Shown: one piece after another, positions 53,085 through 62,142 of the stretch
Layout: each line of letters starts with the position of its first letter
Numbering within the stretch: the first letter of the stretch is position 1
Origin: Verrucomicrobiota bacterium
GTDB taxonomy: Bacteria > Verrucomicrobiota > Verrucomicrobiia > Opitutales > Opitutaceae
DNA length: 64,000 nt
Direction of reading: 5' to 3'
Assembly: GCA_023399155.1 (NCBI GenBank)
Contig: JAEWQP010000010.1
Coordinates: 268,066 to 332,065 of the forward strand
Translations under genes and position numbers: made by a program
The notes under the pieces: generated by a model
Told to the model about the DNA's origin: nothing
Seen by the model: the letters and a program-made list of their open reading frames with translations, nothing else
The model's database searches: none

Positions 53085-53870
53085 TCACTTCTCGGCCGTA
53101 CCAGAGCCGCTGAACTCGCGCAGCGAAAAAACCGCCATCGCGCCGCCGAGCGCGATGATCATGAAGAGAACGAATGCCCCCACCGCGACCCAGTAGCTCT
53201 CGGGCGCATGCGTGCCGCGGACACCCGGCACGAGCGGGCTGAGCATCGCGAGCACGTGGTGCGTCATGGAAAGGCGGCTGATCTGCGTGGGAATCTGGCC
53301 GACGCCGATCTCGACCACGAGGCCGTAGACCACGCCCAGCACGAAGTAGCGGGTCGTGAGGGCGCCAAAAAGGAAGCCGAGCGCCGAGAATCCGCCGATC
53401 ACGAGCACCTGGGCCAGGAGAAGGTGTGGCAGCATCGGCCAAAGGTCGGCCACATTCTGCTGCGTGCCGGCCACATAGAGCGCAGCCAGCGGAATCAACG
53501 CGGTCAGCTGCAGGCACGCGAACTGGCTGATGTAGCGAAAGAACACCAGCGAGGCACGGCGAACCGGGCGCGTGAGTAGGTAGTCCACGGATACCGATTG
53601 CATGTCGTCGCGCAGCGCACCGGCGGCGGCGAGGAACGTGACGGCGGGCAGGAGGAAGATGAGGTAGAACTCGACCGCCCAGCTGTAGAAGTAGCTCGCG
53701 GATCCGGCGTGTGCATTCTGGGTCGTGAGCAGGTAGAGGACGGCCGCAAGGCCGGTGAGGATGAGCAGGCGCCGGCCGGCGAAGAAGCCCGGGTACGTGA
53801 GCCGCCAGATGCCTCCCAGGGCGCGAAACGGACCGGGGACGATGCTTACCGAGGGGGCGGAGGTGTTCAT
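53085..53870 (-). CDS. ABC-2 type transporter permease
   Basis: 261 aa with six predicted helices (LLILTGLAAVLYLLTT, FYLIFLLPAVTFLAAAGAL, FACLQLTALIPLAALYV, LLLAQVLVIGGFSALGFLFG, FVLGVVYGLVVEIGVG, VAVGAFVLFMIIALGGAMAV). The cytosolic segment SVDYLLTRPVRRASLVFFRY is typical of ABC-2 permeases paired with NosF/CcmA-like ATPases. It follows the ATPase gene at 54043-54972 by 172 bp. Substrate is unknown. Confidence 0.82.
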   Translation of the reverse strand: MNTSAPSVSIVPGPFRALGGIWRLTYPGFFAGRRLLILTGLAAVLYLLTTQNAHAGSASYFYSWAVEFYLIFLLPAVTFLAAAGALRDDMQSVSVDYLLTRPVRRASLVFFRYISQFACLQLTALIPLAALYVAGTQQNVADLWPMLPHLLLAQVLVIGGFSALGFLFGALTTRYFVLGVVYGLVVEIGVGQIPTQISRLSMTHHVLAMLSPLVPGVRGTHAPESYWVAVGAFVLFMIIALGGAMAVFSLREFSGSGTAEK

Positions 53871-54042
53871 GCTAGAGTCTGGTGTGGTTCACGAGGGACG
53901 GCGCCGCGCCATGCTGAGCAGGCGGGGCCAACTGGTCGTCCGAGGGCGATCGAGCGGGGCGGGCCTGTCTCTGCCGAGCCCGGGTGAATACGCCCCGGCG
54001 TCGCCGTGGCCTCGCTGATCCGGTTGGCGGCGGTTTCCCGGT

Positions 54043-54972
54043 TCATGGCGCGGCGGCGGGTTCGACGGCGCGCTCGAGGAAGGAGGTGGTGCTGCGCACC
54101 TCGTGGATGGTCACCCCGCTCTCGAGCAGCAGGGCATGGGACTCGGCGTGAAAGCGTTCGCTGTCGCTCCACTGGGCGTGCAACAGGCCGCTATCGGCGG
54201 CGATCTCGAATCCGCGCAAAAGGTCGCGCTCGAAGAGGAAGCGGGCCAGGGCGCGCGGGTTGTCGCAGCGGAAGGTGGTCCCGGCCGGCCAGCGGCGGCG
54301 GGCGTCGGCGCTGGCGGCCTCGTTGCCGGCACGCGGGATGCGACCGTTGCGCAGAAGGATGAACGCGCTGCACAACGCCTCGAGGTCGTGGAGGATGTGG
54401 CTGGAGATCAGGATGCTCTTGCCCTGGCTCGCCAGTTGACGAAGCACGCCCGAGAAATCCTCGCGGCCCATGGGATCAAGGCCGTTCATCGGCTCGTCGA
54501 GGATGATCAGACCGGGATCGTGGAGCAGGCACTGGGCGAGTTTGACGCGCTGCTTCATCCCCTTGGAAAACTTCGTGACCGGCTTCTTCCAGTGCTCGGG
54601 GGCGAGGCGCACGCGCTCGAGGGCCGCAGTGCCGCGCACGCGCGCATCGCGGGCGGAGAGACCCGAAAGCATGCCGAGGGCGACCAGCCAATCGAGCGGA
54701 CGGATCGAGGCCGGCACCGTCTCGTTCTCCGGACAATAGGCGATGCGTGCGAGCGCGGCTGGGTTGTTCCAAGGGACCGATCCGAACACCTCGATGCGTC
54801 CGGAGCTGGGGCGGATCTGGCCCGTGAGCAGACGGAAGAGCGTCGTCTTGCCCGAGCCGTTGGGTCCGACCAGACCCGTGATGCCGGGCTGCACGTCGAG
54901 TGTGACGTTGTTCAGCCCGAGCACGATGCCGTAGAAGCGGCTGAGGTTTTCGGCGTGAATGATCGAGTCCAT
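54043..54972 (-). CDS. ABC transporter ATP-binding protein (second pair)
   Basis: 309 aa. Walker A GLVGPNGSGKTTLFRLL, signature FSKGMKQRVKLAQCLLHDPG, Walker B LIILDEPMNGLDPMG and switch His ISSHILHDLEAL are intact. A C-terminal extension of about 90 residues (WPAGTTFRCDNPRALARFLF, LLHAQWSDSERFHAESHALL) is usual for CcmA-type exporter ATPases. It probably pairs with the permease at 53085-53870. Repeats lie immediately upstream. Confidence 0.9.
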   Translation of the reverse strand: MDSIIHAENLSRFYGIVLGLNNVTLDVQPGITGLVGPNGSGKTTLFRLLTGQIRPSSGRIEVFGSVPWNNPAALARIAYCPENETVPASIRPLDWLVALGMLSGLSARDARVRGTAALERVRLAPEHWKKPVTKFSKGMKQRVKLAQCLLHDPGLIILDEPMNGLDPMGREDFSGVLRQLASQGKSILISSHILHDLEALCSAFILLRNGRIPRAGNEAASADARRRWPAGTTFRCDNPRALARFLFERDLLRGFEIAADSGLLHAQWSDSERFHAESHALLLESGVTIHEVRSTTSFLERAVEPAAAP

Positions 54973-55167
54973 GGACGGAGGTCAGAGGTCTGAGGACGGT
55001 GGTCGGAGAACAGGGGTCAGCATTGGACGATCGGAGGACGAGGATTGGGACGAAGGAAGCTGCGTATCAACAAACCCTGACATGCCTTTCGCGGAACGCC
55101 GGACGCGGATGGCTGATAACGGTTAACGGATAACGGATACCTGATAACGAGGAACTCATACCGCCCT
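54973..55167. repeat. GAGGTC and GATAACG word repeats in the ABC cluster
   Basis: Two further vocabularies: 54975-55045 holds GGAGGTCAGAGGTCTGAGGACGG-like words, and 55108-55158 holds GCTGATAACGGTTAACGGATAACGGATACCTGATAACG. They fill the gap between the permease stop (55168) and the next ATPase start (54972). Confidence 0.75.
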
Positions 55168-56157
55168 TCACTCGGGGCGAATTCTCCTGAAGAGCACGAT
55201 GAGCGAGCTGCAGACCAGGACGGCGAGTCCCATAATTGCAGTCCGCAGGTTGTCCACGCGGGAGGCGTCGGCCATGCGTTCGAGCTGCGCGTTGATCTCG
55301 CGCGAGGGAAGCGGCAGCGCCGAGGCGGCTTCGCTGAGGAGACGCTCGAGACCGAACACAGCGTCGCTGACGATCTCAAGGTCGTAGTGGAAACTCGCGG
55401 CGCGCAACCAGTCGGGCGTGGTGGGAAAGCCGGACACCGAGAGGGCGAGGGCCCACACCGCGATCCAGAGAAACACGGTGCTGCGCGCCGACCGCGTCAG
55501 CGAGGAGACGGCGAGCGCGATCGAGGCGAGGGTGACAAGGCTGACGGCATTGACGACCAGGGCGCGTCCGAGCGGTCCGAGCGAATACACGACAAACTCG
55601 CTGGCCGGGGCGATGAGCATGCTCAGGCCCCAGCCGAAGAGGAGCGGCCCGGTCCAGACGAGCACGAGCACACCGAGAATCACGCCGAGTTTCCCGGTGA
55701 GGTAGTCGAGCGAGGTGAGCGGACGCGACAGATAGATCGTGAGGGCGCTGGAGGCGCGGTCGCGGGTGATCAGGTTTGGCACGAGCGAGGAGAGGGCGAG
55801 GAGGCTCAGGAGCATCCCGAGGCTGGCCTGCGCCGAGAACAGCAGCGAGAACACGCCGCCGATACAGATATCCGGATACAGCAGCACGAGCGCGGTGAAG
55901 GCCGAGGCGATCGCCTGCACACGCGGACCCTGGCCGCCGGCGAACGTCTCGAGCCAGCCGCCGGTCGCCACTGATTGGGTGAAGAGAAATCCGACGACCG
56001 CCAGGGCGAACCCGCCCGACCAGGCGAAGAGCACGAGCAGGCGGAAAAACCGGGTGCGCAGGAGCTGGCGCAAGCCGACCGACACCATCGCCCAGCGGCG
56101 GTGGGCCAGGCCGAGCGGGGTCTCGCGCCAGCGGCTGAGATCAAGAGAGGCGTCCAT
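55168..56157 (-). CDS. ABC-2 type transporter permease (first pair)
   Basis: 329 aa from ATG 56157. Helices include FRLLVLFAWSGGFALAVVGF, ALVLLYPDICIGGVFSLLFS, LGMLLSLLALSSLVPNLI, LGVILGVLVLVWTGPLLFGW, LVVNAVSLVTLASIALAVSS and TVFLWIAVWALALSV, with the cytosolic motif ITRDRASSALTIYLSRPLTS typical of this group. The start overlaps the end of the ATPase gene by 17 bp, so the two are translationally coupled. Confidence 0.85.
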   Translation of the reverse strand: MDASLDLSRWRETPLGLAHRRWAMVSVGLRQLLRTRFFRLLVLFAWSGGFALAVVGFLFTQSVATGGWLETFAGGQGPRVQAIASAFTALVLLYPDICIGGVFSLLFSAQASLGMLLSLLALSSLVPNLITRDRASSALTIYLSRPLTSLDYLTGKLGVILGVLVLVWTGPLLFGWGLSMLIAPASEFVVYSLGPLGRALVVNAVSLVTLASIALAVSSLTRSARSTVFLWIAVWALALSVSGFPTTPDWLRAASFHYDLEIVSDAVFGLERLLSEAASALPLPSREINAQLERMADASRVDNLRTAIMGLAVLVCSSLIVLFRRIRPE

Positions 56158-57136
56158 GGGCGGTGGGGGCGGAGGGTTCGGTGGGCGCGGAACCTGGCGC
56201 CGCGACGGGCGCCCCATTGGCGCCATTCACGGCCTTCAGGAACAGCTCATGCAGGGCGTTCGGGTTGGCCACGATCTCCGCATGCGGGAGGCGGCGGTCG
56301 CGAAGGAGTGTCAGTATCCACTGCGCGGATTCGGTGGGCGACTCGATGCGAAGGCGTCCGTTCGACAACCGCTCAAAGCGCACCCCGGCGTCGTTCAGCG
56401 CCGCGACGAAGCGCTCGGGCTCGCCGGAGGGCGCGAGCTCGACCACGCGGCGGTGACGGTCCTTCAGGGCGGCGATGCTGTCGTGCTCGAGGACGCGGCC
56501 GCCGCCGATGATGATCACGCGCTCGCAGATCCGCTCGATCTCGTGCAGCAGGTGGGACGAGACGACCACGCTGATGCCGAGTTCGCGCCAGAGGGAGGCG
56601 ATCAGCCTGAGGATGTGCTCGCGCCCGGAGGGATCCAGGCCGTTGGTCGGCTCGTCGAGGAACACCAGCTGGGGATCGTGCACGAGGGCCTGGGCGAGTT
56701 TTACCCGCTGCTTCATGCCGGTGGAGTAGGTATCCACGATCCGGTAGCGCTCCTGGCCCATGCCCACCAGGTCCAGGATTTCATGGGCTCGCTGGCGGGC
56801 CTTGCGAAACGGCATGCCGGAGAGCTGGCCGCAGTAGGTGACGTACTCGCATCCCGCGAGTCCGGGGATGTGGCAGTCCTGTTCAGGGCTGTAGCCGACG
56901 CGTTCGCGCGAACGCCTGTCGCCGGGCCGGATCTCGCGCCCGAGGACCCGGGCCGTGCCGGCGGTCGGCGACTCGAAATTGAGCAGGCACTTGATGAACG
57001 TCGTCTTGCCGGCGCCGTTGGGACCGAGCAGGCCCACCGCGCCGGGCGGAACGGAAATCGTGACGTCGCTCAGCGCGTGCTGGGCGCCGAAGCACTTCGT
57101 CAGGCCGTGTGTTTCGATGATGGGCGTGTCACTCAT
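56141..57136 (-). CDS. ABC transporter ATP-binding protein (first pair)
   Basis: 331 aa from ATG 57136. Walker A GLLGPNGAGKTTFIKCLL, Q-loop EQDCHIPGLAGCEYVTY, signature YSTGMKQRVKLAQALVHDPQ, Walker B LVFLDEPTNGLDPSG and switch His VSSHLLHEIERIC are present. It ends in the ABC-2 exporter C-terminal domain. First gene of a minus-strand run ATPase-permease-ATPase-permease, suggesting one four-gene export system or two duplicated pairs. Confidence 0.92.
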   Translation of the reverse strand: MSDTPIIETHGLTKCFGAQHALSDVTISVPPGAVGLLGPNGAGKTTFIKCLLNFESPTAGTARVLGREIRPGDRRSRERVGYSPEQDCHIPGLAGCEYVTYCGQLSGMPFRKARQRAHEILDLVGMGQERYRIVDTYSTGMKQRVKLAQALVHDPQLVFLDEPTNGLDPSGREHILRLIASLWRELGISVVVSSHLLHEIERICERVIIIGGGRVLEHDSIAALKDRHRRVVELAPSGEPERFVAALNDAGVRFERLSNGRLRIESPTESAQWILTLLRDRRLPHAEIVANPNALHELFLKAVNGANGAPVAAPGSAPTEPSAPTAHGRLS

Positions 57137-57345
57137 GTCAGCGGAGCAGCCTCGGGGGACCGCCGGCGCCGGGACGCGCGGGCGGCTGGCTCGGATGTGG
57201 CATCGTTGGATCAAACACGGCTCGGCGGGGTGCGGTTACAGGTTTTCCCGTAGATCGCCCCACGGGCAAGGCTCGAACAGCGCCCGCCGGCCACCGAGGT
57301 GCCCGGCCGCCGGGCGATGCCGGCGCGTGCAGCCGGCTCCCGGTA

Positions 57346-58461
57346 TCAAACCGTCGCGGCCGTCTGCTCCACCACGACGATGTCGTCGGTGTGGATCGTG
57401 CAGTAGACGGTGTCGCCCTTGTGCCACGAGCGCTCGTGCGAGCTCTCGTTCGGCACCATCGCCATCAGATGCAGGCCGGCCATCGGGGCTCCGGGTGTCC
57501 CGCCGATGCGGATACGCAGCTCATCCATCGCGCCGCGGAAGACTTCCTCCTCGATCGTGCCCCTGAAGGCGTTTTCCTTCGCCGGTTTGGTCTTGGTGAT
57601 GTAGATTTTCTCCGGGCGGACGGAAAGGAGAGCCTGCGTGGTCTGATCCTGGAGCGTCTCCTTCTTGACCGCGAGCTCCACGCCGTCGGTGAGGCGCACG
57701 CGAGCGAGGATGCCGTTGCGATAGACGACCTGCGACTTCAGGAGGTTGGCCTCGCCGATGAAATCGGCCGTGAATGCCGTGGCCGGTGCGTGGTAGATCT
57801 CGGTGGCATCGCCCAGCTGCTCGATGCGGCCGTGATTGATGACCGCGATGCGGTCCGACATGATCAACGCCTCCTCCTGGTCGTGCGTCACGAAGATGAA
57901 CGTGATGCCGAGCTGGCGCTGGAGATTTTTCAGCTCGAACTGCATGGCGTGCCGCAGCTTCGCGTCGAGGGCGGAGAGGGGTTCGTCGAGCAGCAGCACC
58001 TGCGGTCGGCAGACGATGGCGCGCGCGAGGGCGACGCGCTGGCGCTGGCCGCCGGAGAGTTCGTGGGGCCGGCGCTTGCCCAGGCCGTGGAGCGAGACGA
58101 GTTCGAGGGCCTCCTCGACGCGCCGGGCGCGTTCCGATGCGGGGACCCCGCGCATGCGCAGGCCAAACGCCACGTTCTCCTCCACGGAGAGATGCGGGAA
58201 GATCGCGTAGCTCTGGAACACCTGGTTGACGTCGCGTTTGTAAGGCGCGAGATGCGTCACATCGCGGCCGCCGATCAGCACCTGGCCGGCCGTCGCGGTC
58301 TCAAACCCGGAGATGAGGCGAAGAAGAGTTGTCTTCCCACAACCCGACGGTCCGAGGAACGTGATGAATTCGCCCTGACGGATTTGCAGGTCGACCGCGT
58401 CGACCGCCGTAAAGGAGCCGAATCGCTTCGTCACACCGCGCAGTTCAACCATCGTTTCCAT
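57346..58461 (-). CDS. potA: Spermidine/putrescine ABC transporter ATPase
   Basis: 371 aa from ATG 58461, the usual PotA length (ATG 58542 also in frame). VELRGVTKRFGSFTAVDAVD, Walker A FLGPSGCGKTTLLRLISG, signature HELSGGQRQRVALARAIVCR, Walker B VLLLDEPLSALDAKLR and switch His FVTHDQEEALIMSDRIAVIN are intact, followed by a TOBE domain (LLSVRPEKIYITKTKPAKEN). It energises polyamine uptake. Last gene in the order potC-D-B-A. Confidence 0.93.
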   Translation of the reverse strand: METMVELRGVTKRFGSFTAVDAVDLQIRQGEFITFLGPSGCGKTTLLRLISGFETATAGQVLIGGRDVTHLAPYKRDVNQVFQSYAIFPHLSVEENVAFGLRMRGVPASERARRVEEALELVSLHGLGKRRPHELSGGQRQRVALARAIVCRPQVLLLDEPLSALDAKLRHAMQFELKNLQRQLGITFIFVTHDQEEALIMSDRIAVINHGRIEQLGDATEIYHAPATAFTADFIGEANLLKSQVVYRNGILARVRLTDGVELAVKKETLQDQTTQALLSVRPEKIYITKTKPAKENAFRGTIEEEVFRGAMDELRIRIGGTPGAPMAGLHLMAMVPNESSHERSWHKGDTVYCTIHTDDIVVVEQTAATV

Positions 58462-58672
58462 CGTCTTCGGAGAAACGTTATTTGCCGGACATTCCGGCTC
58501 GAACGACAAGAGCAAATTTTGGTCCTGTGCGTCGGAACTCATGGCCGCGTCGGGTTGTGCTGTGCCGCAGGCGGGACGCTCGCGGGTGCCCGCGCGACAT
58601 CCGTACTGCCGGAGTGACACCGGCCGGCGGCCTGCCGGCGGGAAAACACATGTCGTGGCGCAGCGTGCGGCT

Positions 58673-59572
58673 TCATGTGCGTTTCACCTCGCCGCGATCG
58701 TGCAGGAACCAGAACGAAATCACGAAGAGCGCGAGGAATGTGATGCCGAGCGCCGCACCGAACGGCCAGTCGCGCGCCTGACCGAACTGATTCTGGATGA
58801 TGTTGCCGATCATGTCGACCTTGCCGCCGCCCATGAGGTCGTTGACCGCGAACATGCCGATCGAGGGCACGAACACGAGCAGCACGCCGGCGAAAATTCC
58901 GGGCTTGGTGAGTGGGAGGATGACGTGAGCGAGCGTGCGCCATGGGCCTGCGCCAAGATTCATCGACGCTTCGATGAGCGAGTTCTCGATTTTCTCCGCG
59001 CTCGTGTAGATCGGCAGGATCATGAACGGCAGGTACGTGTAGATCAGGCCGATCAGGACGGCGGCGGGCTTGTAGAGAATCTCCAAGGGCGTCGGGATGA
59101 TGTGAATCGCCTGGAGCATGGCGCTGACAAGCCCGTCGGCCTTGAGCAGCGAGATCCACGCGTAGGTGCGCAGCAGAAAGCTGATCCAAAACGGGATCAT
59201 CAGCAGCATGAGCAGCGTCGGCCGGCGCGAGGCCGGTGCACGTGCGATGTAGAAGGCGACGGGATAGCCGATGATGAGGCAGAGCGCGGTCGTCAGGCCC
59301 GCGTACCAGAGCGAGCGGCCGAAGATCTTCAGGTAGACGGGATCGGCGATGCGCGCGTAGTTCTCCCAGGAGAAATCCCACACCACGAGGCCGAGTTCAT
59401 CGCGCTGGCAGAAGCTGTAGAGAAACAGGATCGCCGTCGGTGCCACGACGAAACACGCGAGCCAGAGAAGCAGGGGCGAGAGCAGCAACCAGCCGACGCG
59501 CCGCGGCGGGCGCCTGCCGCTGGACGCGGCGGTATCGGTGGATGTCTCGGGAGTGACGATCGAGGCGGCCAT
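58673..59572 (-). CDS. potB: Spermidine/putrescine ABC transporter permease B
   Basis: 299 aa, six helices (WLLLSPLLLWLACFVVAPTA, SLWYAGLTTALCLIIGYPVA, LMLLMIPFWISFLLRTYAWI, AVLIGLIYTYLPFMILPIYT, GIFAGVLLVFVPSIGMFAVN, LGITFLALFVISFWFLHD). The EAA loop EASMNLGAGPWRTLAHVILP contacts PotA. Family B is indicated by its length and PFWISFLLRTYAW motif. It is separated from potD by a repeat-filled spacer of 297 bp. Confidence 0.92.
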   Translation of the reverse strand: MAASIVTPETSTDTAASSGRRPPRRVGWLLLSPLLLWLACFVVAPTAILFLYSFCQRDELGLVVWDFSWENYARIADPVYLKIFGRSLWYAGLTTALCLIIGYPVAFYIARAPASRRPTLLMLLMIPFWISFLLRTYAWISLLKADGLVSAMLQAIHIIPTPLEILYKPAAVLIGLIYTYLPFMILPIYTSAEKIENSLIEASMNLGAGPWRTLAHVILPLTKPGIFAGVLLVFVPSIGMFAVNDLMGGGKVDMIGNIIQNQFGQARDWPFGAALGITFLALFVISFWFLHDRGEVKRT

Positions 59573-59869
59573 GTCAGCGATCGTGTGGAGTCAGTTCCGC
59601 CGGGTGGGGAGGCCTCGCCGAGCACACGATTTCCGACAGACCCGCCGCGGTCCTTGCGAGTACAGGGCAGGGCGTGCTCTCCGAGCGCGCCGCGTAGGAC
59701 CCTCGATGATCGCGGCGGGCTCGGAGACCCCGACCTGCCTCCTGGCATCGCGGATGGTCGCTCACCACGCGGGGTGTATGTGATCCTCGGCTCGTCGAGA
59801 CCTCCGTGTGAGACCGCCGCGAAGCGGGACGGACGCCTTGGCGAGGCGTCGCTACCTGGGAGGCAGCAT
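59573..59869. repeat. Repeat-rich spacer inside the pot cluster
   Basis: Read on the minus strand it contains CCAGGTAGCGACGCCTCGCC and, further on, GGTCGGGGTCTCCGAGCCCG with CCGCG, related to the hairpin openings at 27822 and 45913, then GTGCTCGGCGAGGCCTCCCC, related to 45826-45846 and 63975-64000. No gene is present. Confidence 0.6.
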
Positions 59870-60898
59870 TCAACCTTCGCCGCGGAGGTCTGTGATCAGC
59901 TTGTCGACCTGTGCGGCCGCCTTGCCGATGTCGCGGAACGTGCGAAGCCGCGAGGCATCCTCTGGTGCCGGGTAGCTCGCGGGATTGGCGAGTTGCTCCG
60001 GCGTGAGAAGCTTGCGGGCCTCGATGTTGGGATTCGTGTAGGGGAAATCCGCTGAGATCAGGATGCTGATCTCGGGGCGAAGGATGAAGTTGAGAAACGC
60101 GTGCGCCTCCTTCTTGTGCGGCGCATCCTTTGGGATCGCGAGGCTGTCGATGAACAGATGCGCGCCCTCGGCCGGGAGGACATAGCGGTATTTCTTGTCC
60201 TCGTTGAAGAGGATCGCCGCCTCGCCCGACCAGACGATGCCAAGGTCGACCTCGCCGTTGAGCAGCGCGGTCTTCGGGCTGTCGGAGTCGAAGATCTTGA
60301 TTTGCGGGAGCCACTTCGAGAGCACGGGGCGGGCCTTGGCCAGCGACTCCTTGTTGATCGTGTTCAGATCCTGGCCGGTGACATAGAACGCCCACGTGAG
60401 CAGTTCGCGATTATCGTCGAGAGCGACGATGCGGCCGGAATACTTGCCCGAGAAGGCGTCGCTGTAGCCCCGGACCGGTTCCTTGATGCGGTCGGTGTTC
60501 ACCACGATGCCGACGCTGCCGGCCATGTAGGGCACGGAAAACTTCTGCTCGGGATCGTGCGGGAGGTTCAGGTACTCCTTGGCGATATTCTTGAAGTTCG
60601 GCACGGCCGCGAAGTCGATCGGCGCGAGCATCCCTCGCCGCACCATCACCTCGATCACGTACTCGGAGGGCTGGATCAGATCGTATTCCGCGCCGCCCAG
60701 GAGCTTGGAAAGCATCTCCTCATTCGACGCGTAGGTCTCGTAGTTCACCTCGATGCCTGTCTCCGCGGTGAACTTGTCGAGCACGGCCTGGGGAACGTAC
60801 TCCGACCATGCGAACAAGTTGAGCTCGGCGGCCGGAAGCGACGGCGCGGCGACAAGCGCGGCGCCGGCGAGAGCGAGGGAGGGCAGGATGTGTTTCAT
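59870..60898 (-). CDS. potD: Spermidine/putrescine-binding protein
   Basis: 342 aa with a clear signal peptide (KHILPSLALAGAALVAAPSL). PotD-type motifs: ELNLFAWSEYVPQAVLDKFT, GIEVNYETYASNEEMLSKLL, YDLIQPSEYVIEVMVRRGML, FSVPYMAGSVGIVVNT, VALDDNRELLTWAFYVTG and DLGIVWSGEAAILFNEDKKY, with the aromatic and acidic residues that bind polyamines (W, Y, D, E). Periplasmic. It follows potC by 31 bp. Confidence 0.93.
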   Translation of the reverse strand: MKHILPSLALAGAALVAAPSLPAAELNLFAWSEYVPQAVLDKFTAETGIEVNYETYASNEEMLSKLLGGAEYDLIQPSEYVIEVMVRRGMLAPIDFAAVPNFKNIAKEYLNLPHDPEQKFSVPYMAGSVGIVVNTDRIKEPVRGYSDAFSGKYSGRIVALDDNRELLTWAFYVTGQDLNTINKESLAKARPVLSKWLPQIKIFDSDSPKTALLNGEVDLGIVWSGEAAILFNEDKKYRYVLPAEGAHLFIDSLAIPKDAPHKKEAHAFLNFILRPEISILISADFPYTNPNIEARKLLTPEQLANPASYPAPEDASRLRTFRDIGKAAAQVDKLITDLRGEG

Positions 60899-60929
60899 GG
60901 TAGGGTGAGTTGGGGCGAAGGCGGCGGGT

Positions 60930-61748
60930 TCAGCGGCGGAAATTTTTGACCCACTCGGAAAGCAGCAGGAGCAGGACCGTGAAGAGGATGAAAAGCGTGG
61001 AGAGCGCGTTGATCATCGGGTTGAGCCCGACCTTGGCCATGCCGAAGATCACCACCGGCAGCGTGGCCGAACTCGCGCTCTTCACGAAGAAAGTGACGAT
61101 CAACTCGTCCATCGAGAGCGCGAACGCCATGAGCGCACCCGAGACGATCGCCGGCATCAGGTAGGGCACGATCACGTGCCAGAATGCCTCGAGCGGCGTG
61201 GCGCCGAGATCGAGCGCTGCCTCCTCGAGCGCCGGATCGAGCCCGGCCAGGCGCGCCTGCACCGCCGCCATCACGAAGGGAAAACAAAACGTCGTGTGCG
61301 CGATCACCACGGTCGGAAACCCGAGACGCACGTCGATCGACTTGAAAAACACGAGCAGACTGATGCCCATGATGATCTCCGGCACGACCATCGGCAGGTA
61401 CGCCATCGTGTGGATCGTGCGCACGCCCTTGTAGCGATAGCGATGGAGCAACCAGGCCGCACCTGTGCCGAGGATCACGGCGAGAAGCGTGCTGATCGTC
61501 GCGACGATCAGGCTCGCCTCGAGTCCGTTGATCAAACGCGCGTTGTCCCAGAGTTCACGATACCAGCGCAACGTGAAGCCTTCCCAGACGACGTTGAGCT
61601 TCGAATCGTTGAACGAGAACACCACGAGGAAGACAATCGGCGCGTAGAAAAACACCATCACCAGCGCGGACCAACTGCCGAACAATGCGCTGATCAGGGC
61701 CATGCCCTGGGGAAGTCGAAGTCGTCGAGCCTGCGCGCTGTCGCTCAT
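60930..61748 (-). CDS. potC: Spermidine/putrescine ABC transporter permease C
   Basis: 272 aa from ATG 61748. Helices LVMVFFYAPIVFLVVFSFND, GLEASLIVATISTLLAVILG, IHTMAYLPMVVPEIIMGISL, VVIAHTTFCFPFVMAAVQAR, SGALMAFALSMDELIVTFFV and LSTLFILFTVLLLLLSEWVK; EAA loop EEAALDLGATPLEAFWHVIV. First gene of the transporter operon, which reads potC-potD-potB-potA rather than the enterobacterial A-B-C-D order. Confidence 0.92.
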   Translation of the reverse strand: MSDSAQARRLRLPQGMALISALFGSWSALVMVFFYAPIVFLVVFSFNDSKLNVVWEGFTLRWYRELWDNARLINGLEASLIVATISTLLAVILGTGAAWLLHRYRYKGVRTIHTMAYLPMVVPEIIMGISLLVFFKSIDVRLGFPTVVIAHTTFCFPFVMAAVQARLAGLDPALEEAALDLGATPLEAFWHVIVPYLMPAIVSGALMAFALSMDELIVTFFVKSASSATLPVVIFGMAKVGLNPMINALSTLFILFTVLLLLLSEWVKNFRR

Positions 61749-62142
61749 CGAATGGTTTCGGAAAGCGTGTGGTTTAGACCCGCACGCCGGGCGCGCAACG
61801 GAAATGATGCGGGGAGATGAGGAATGACGAAGGGCGAATGGAGAATGACGAATGGAGAATGGAGAATGACGCGTGGGGCGTTGAAGGTCCGCCAGGCGTT
61901 GTCCGGTCAGGTCTCCACTTGCGAGCGCTGCCGCCCGCGACGCGGGAACGCCGGGAGAGCCCCGCGACTCCGCCGAGGCTCGGATGGAGGGCGTGCGCTC
62001 CTGCGCCGCCGCGACGATCGGAGCACGGGCGAGATCAGTGGACCTACGCGACGAGATGAAGCATCGGCTGGCGCACACGGAGCCGATGCGCCCCACGCTC
62101 GGGCCTGCTCGCTACCCGGTGCTCACGACTCGCTGCTTCCGC
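61749..62142. repeat. Spacer between ilvD and potC with GAATG word repeats
   Basis: 61812-61872 is a degenerate tandem AGGAATGACGAAGGGCGAATGGAGAATGACG..., the same vocabulary as at 16709-16757 and 34558-34618. The remaining part up to the ilvD stop is GC-rich, with no gene or terminator that I can support. Confidence 0.7.
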
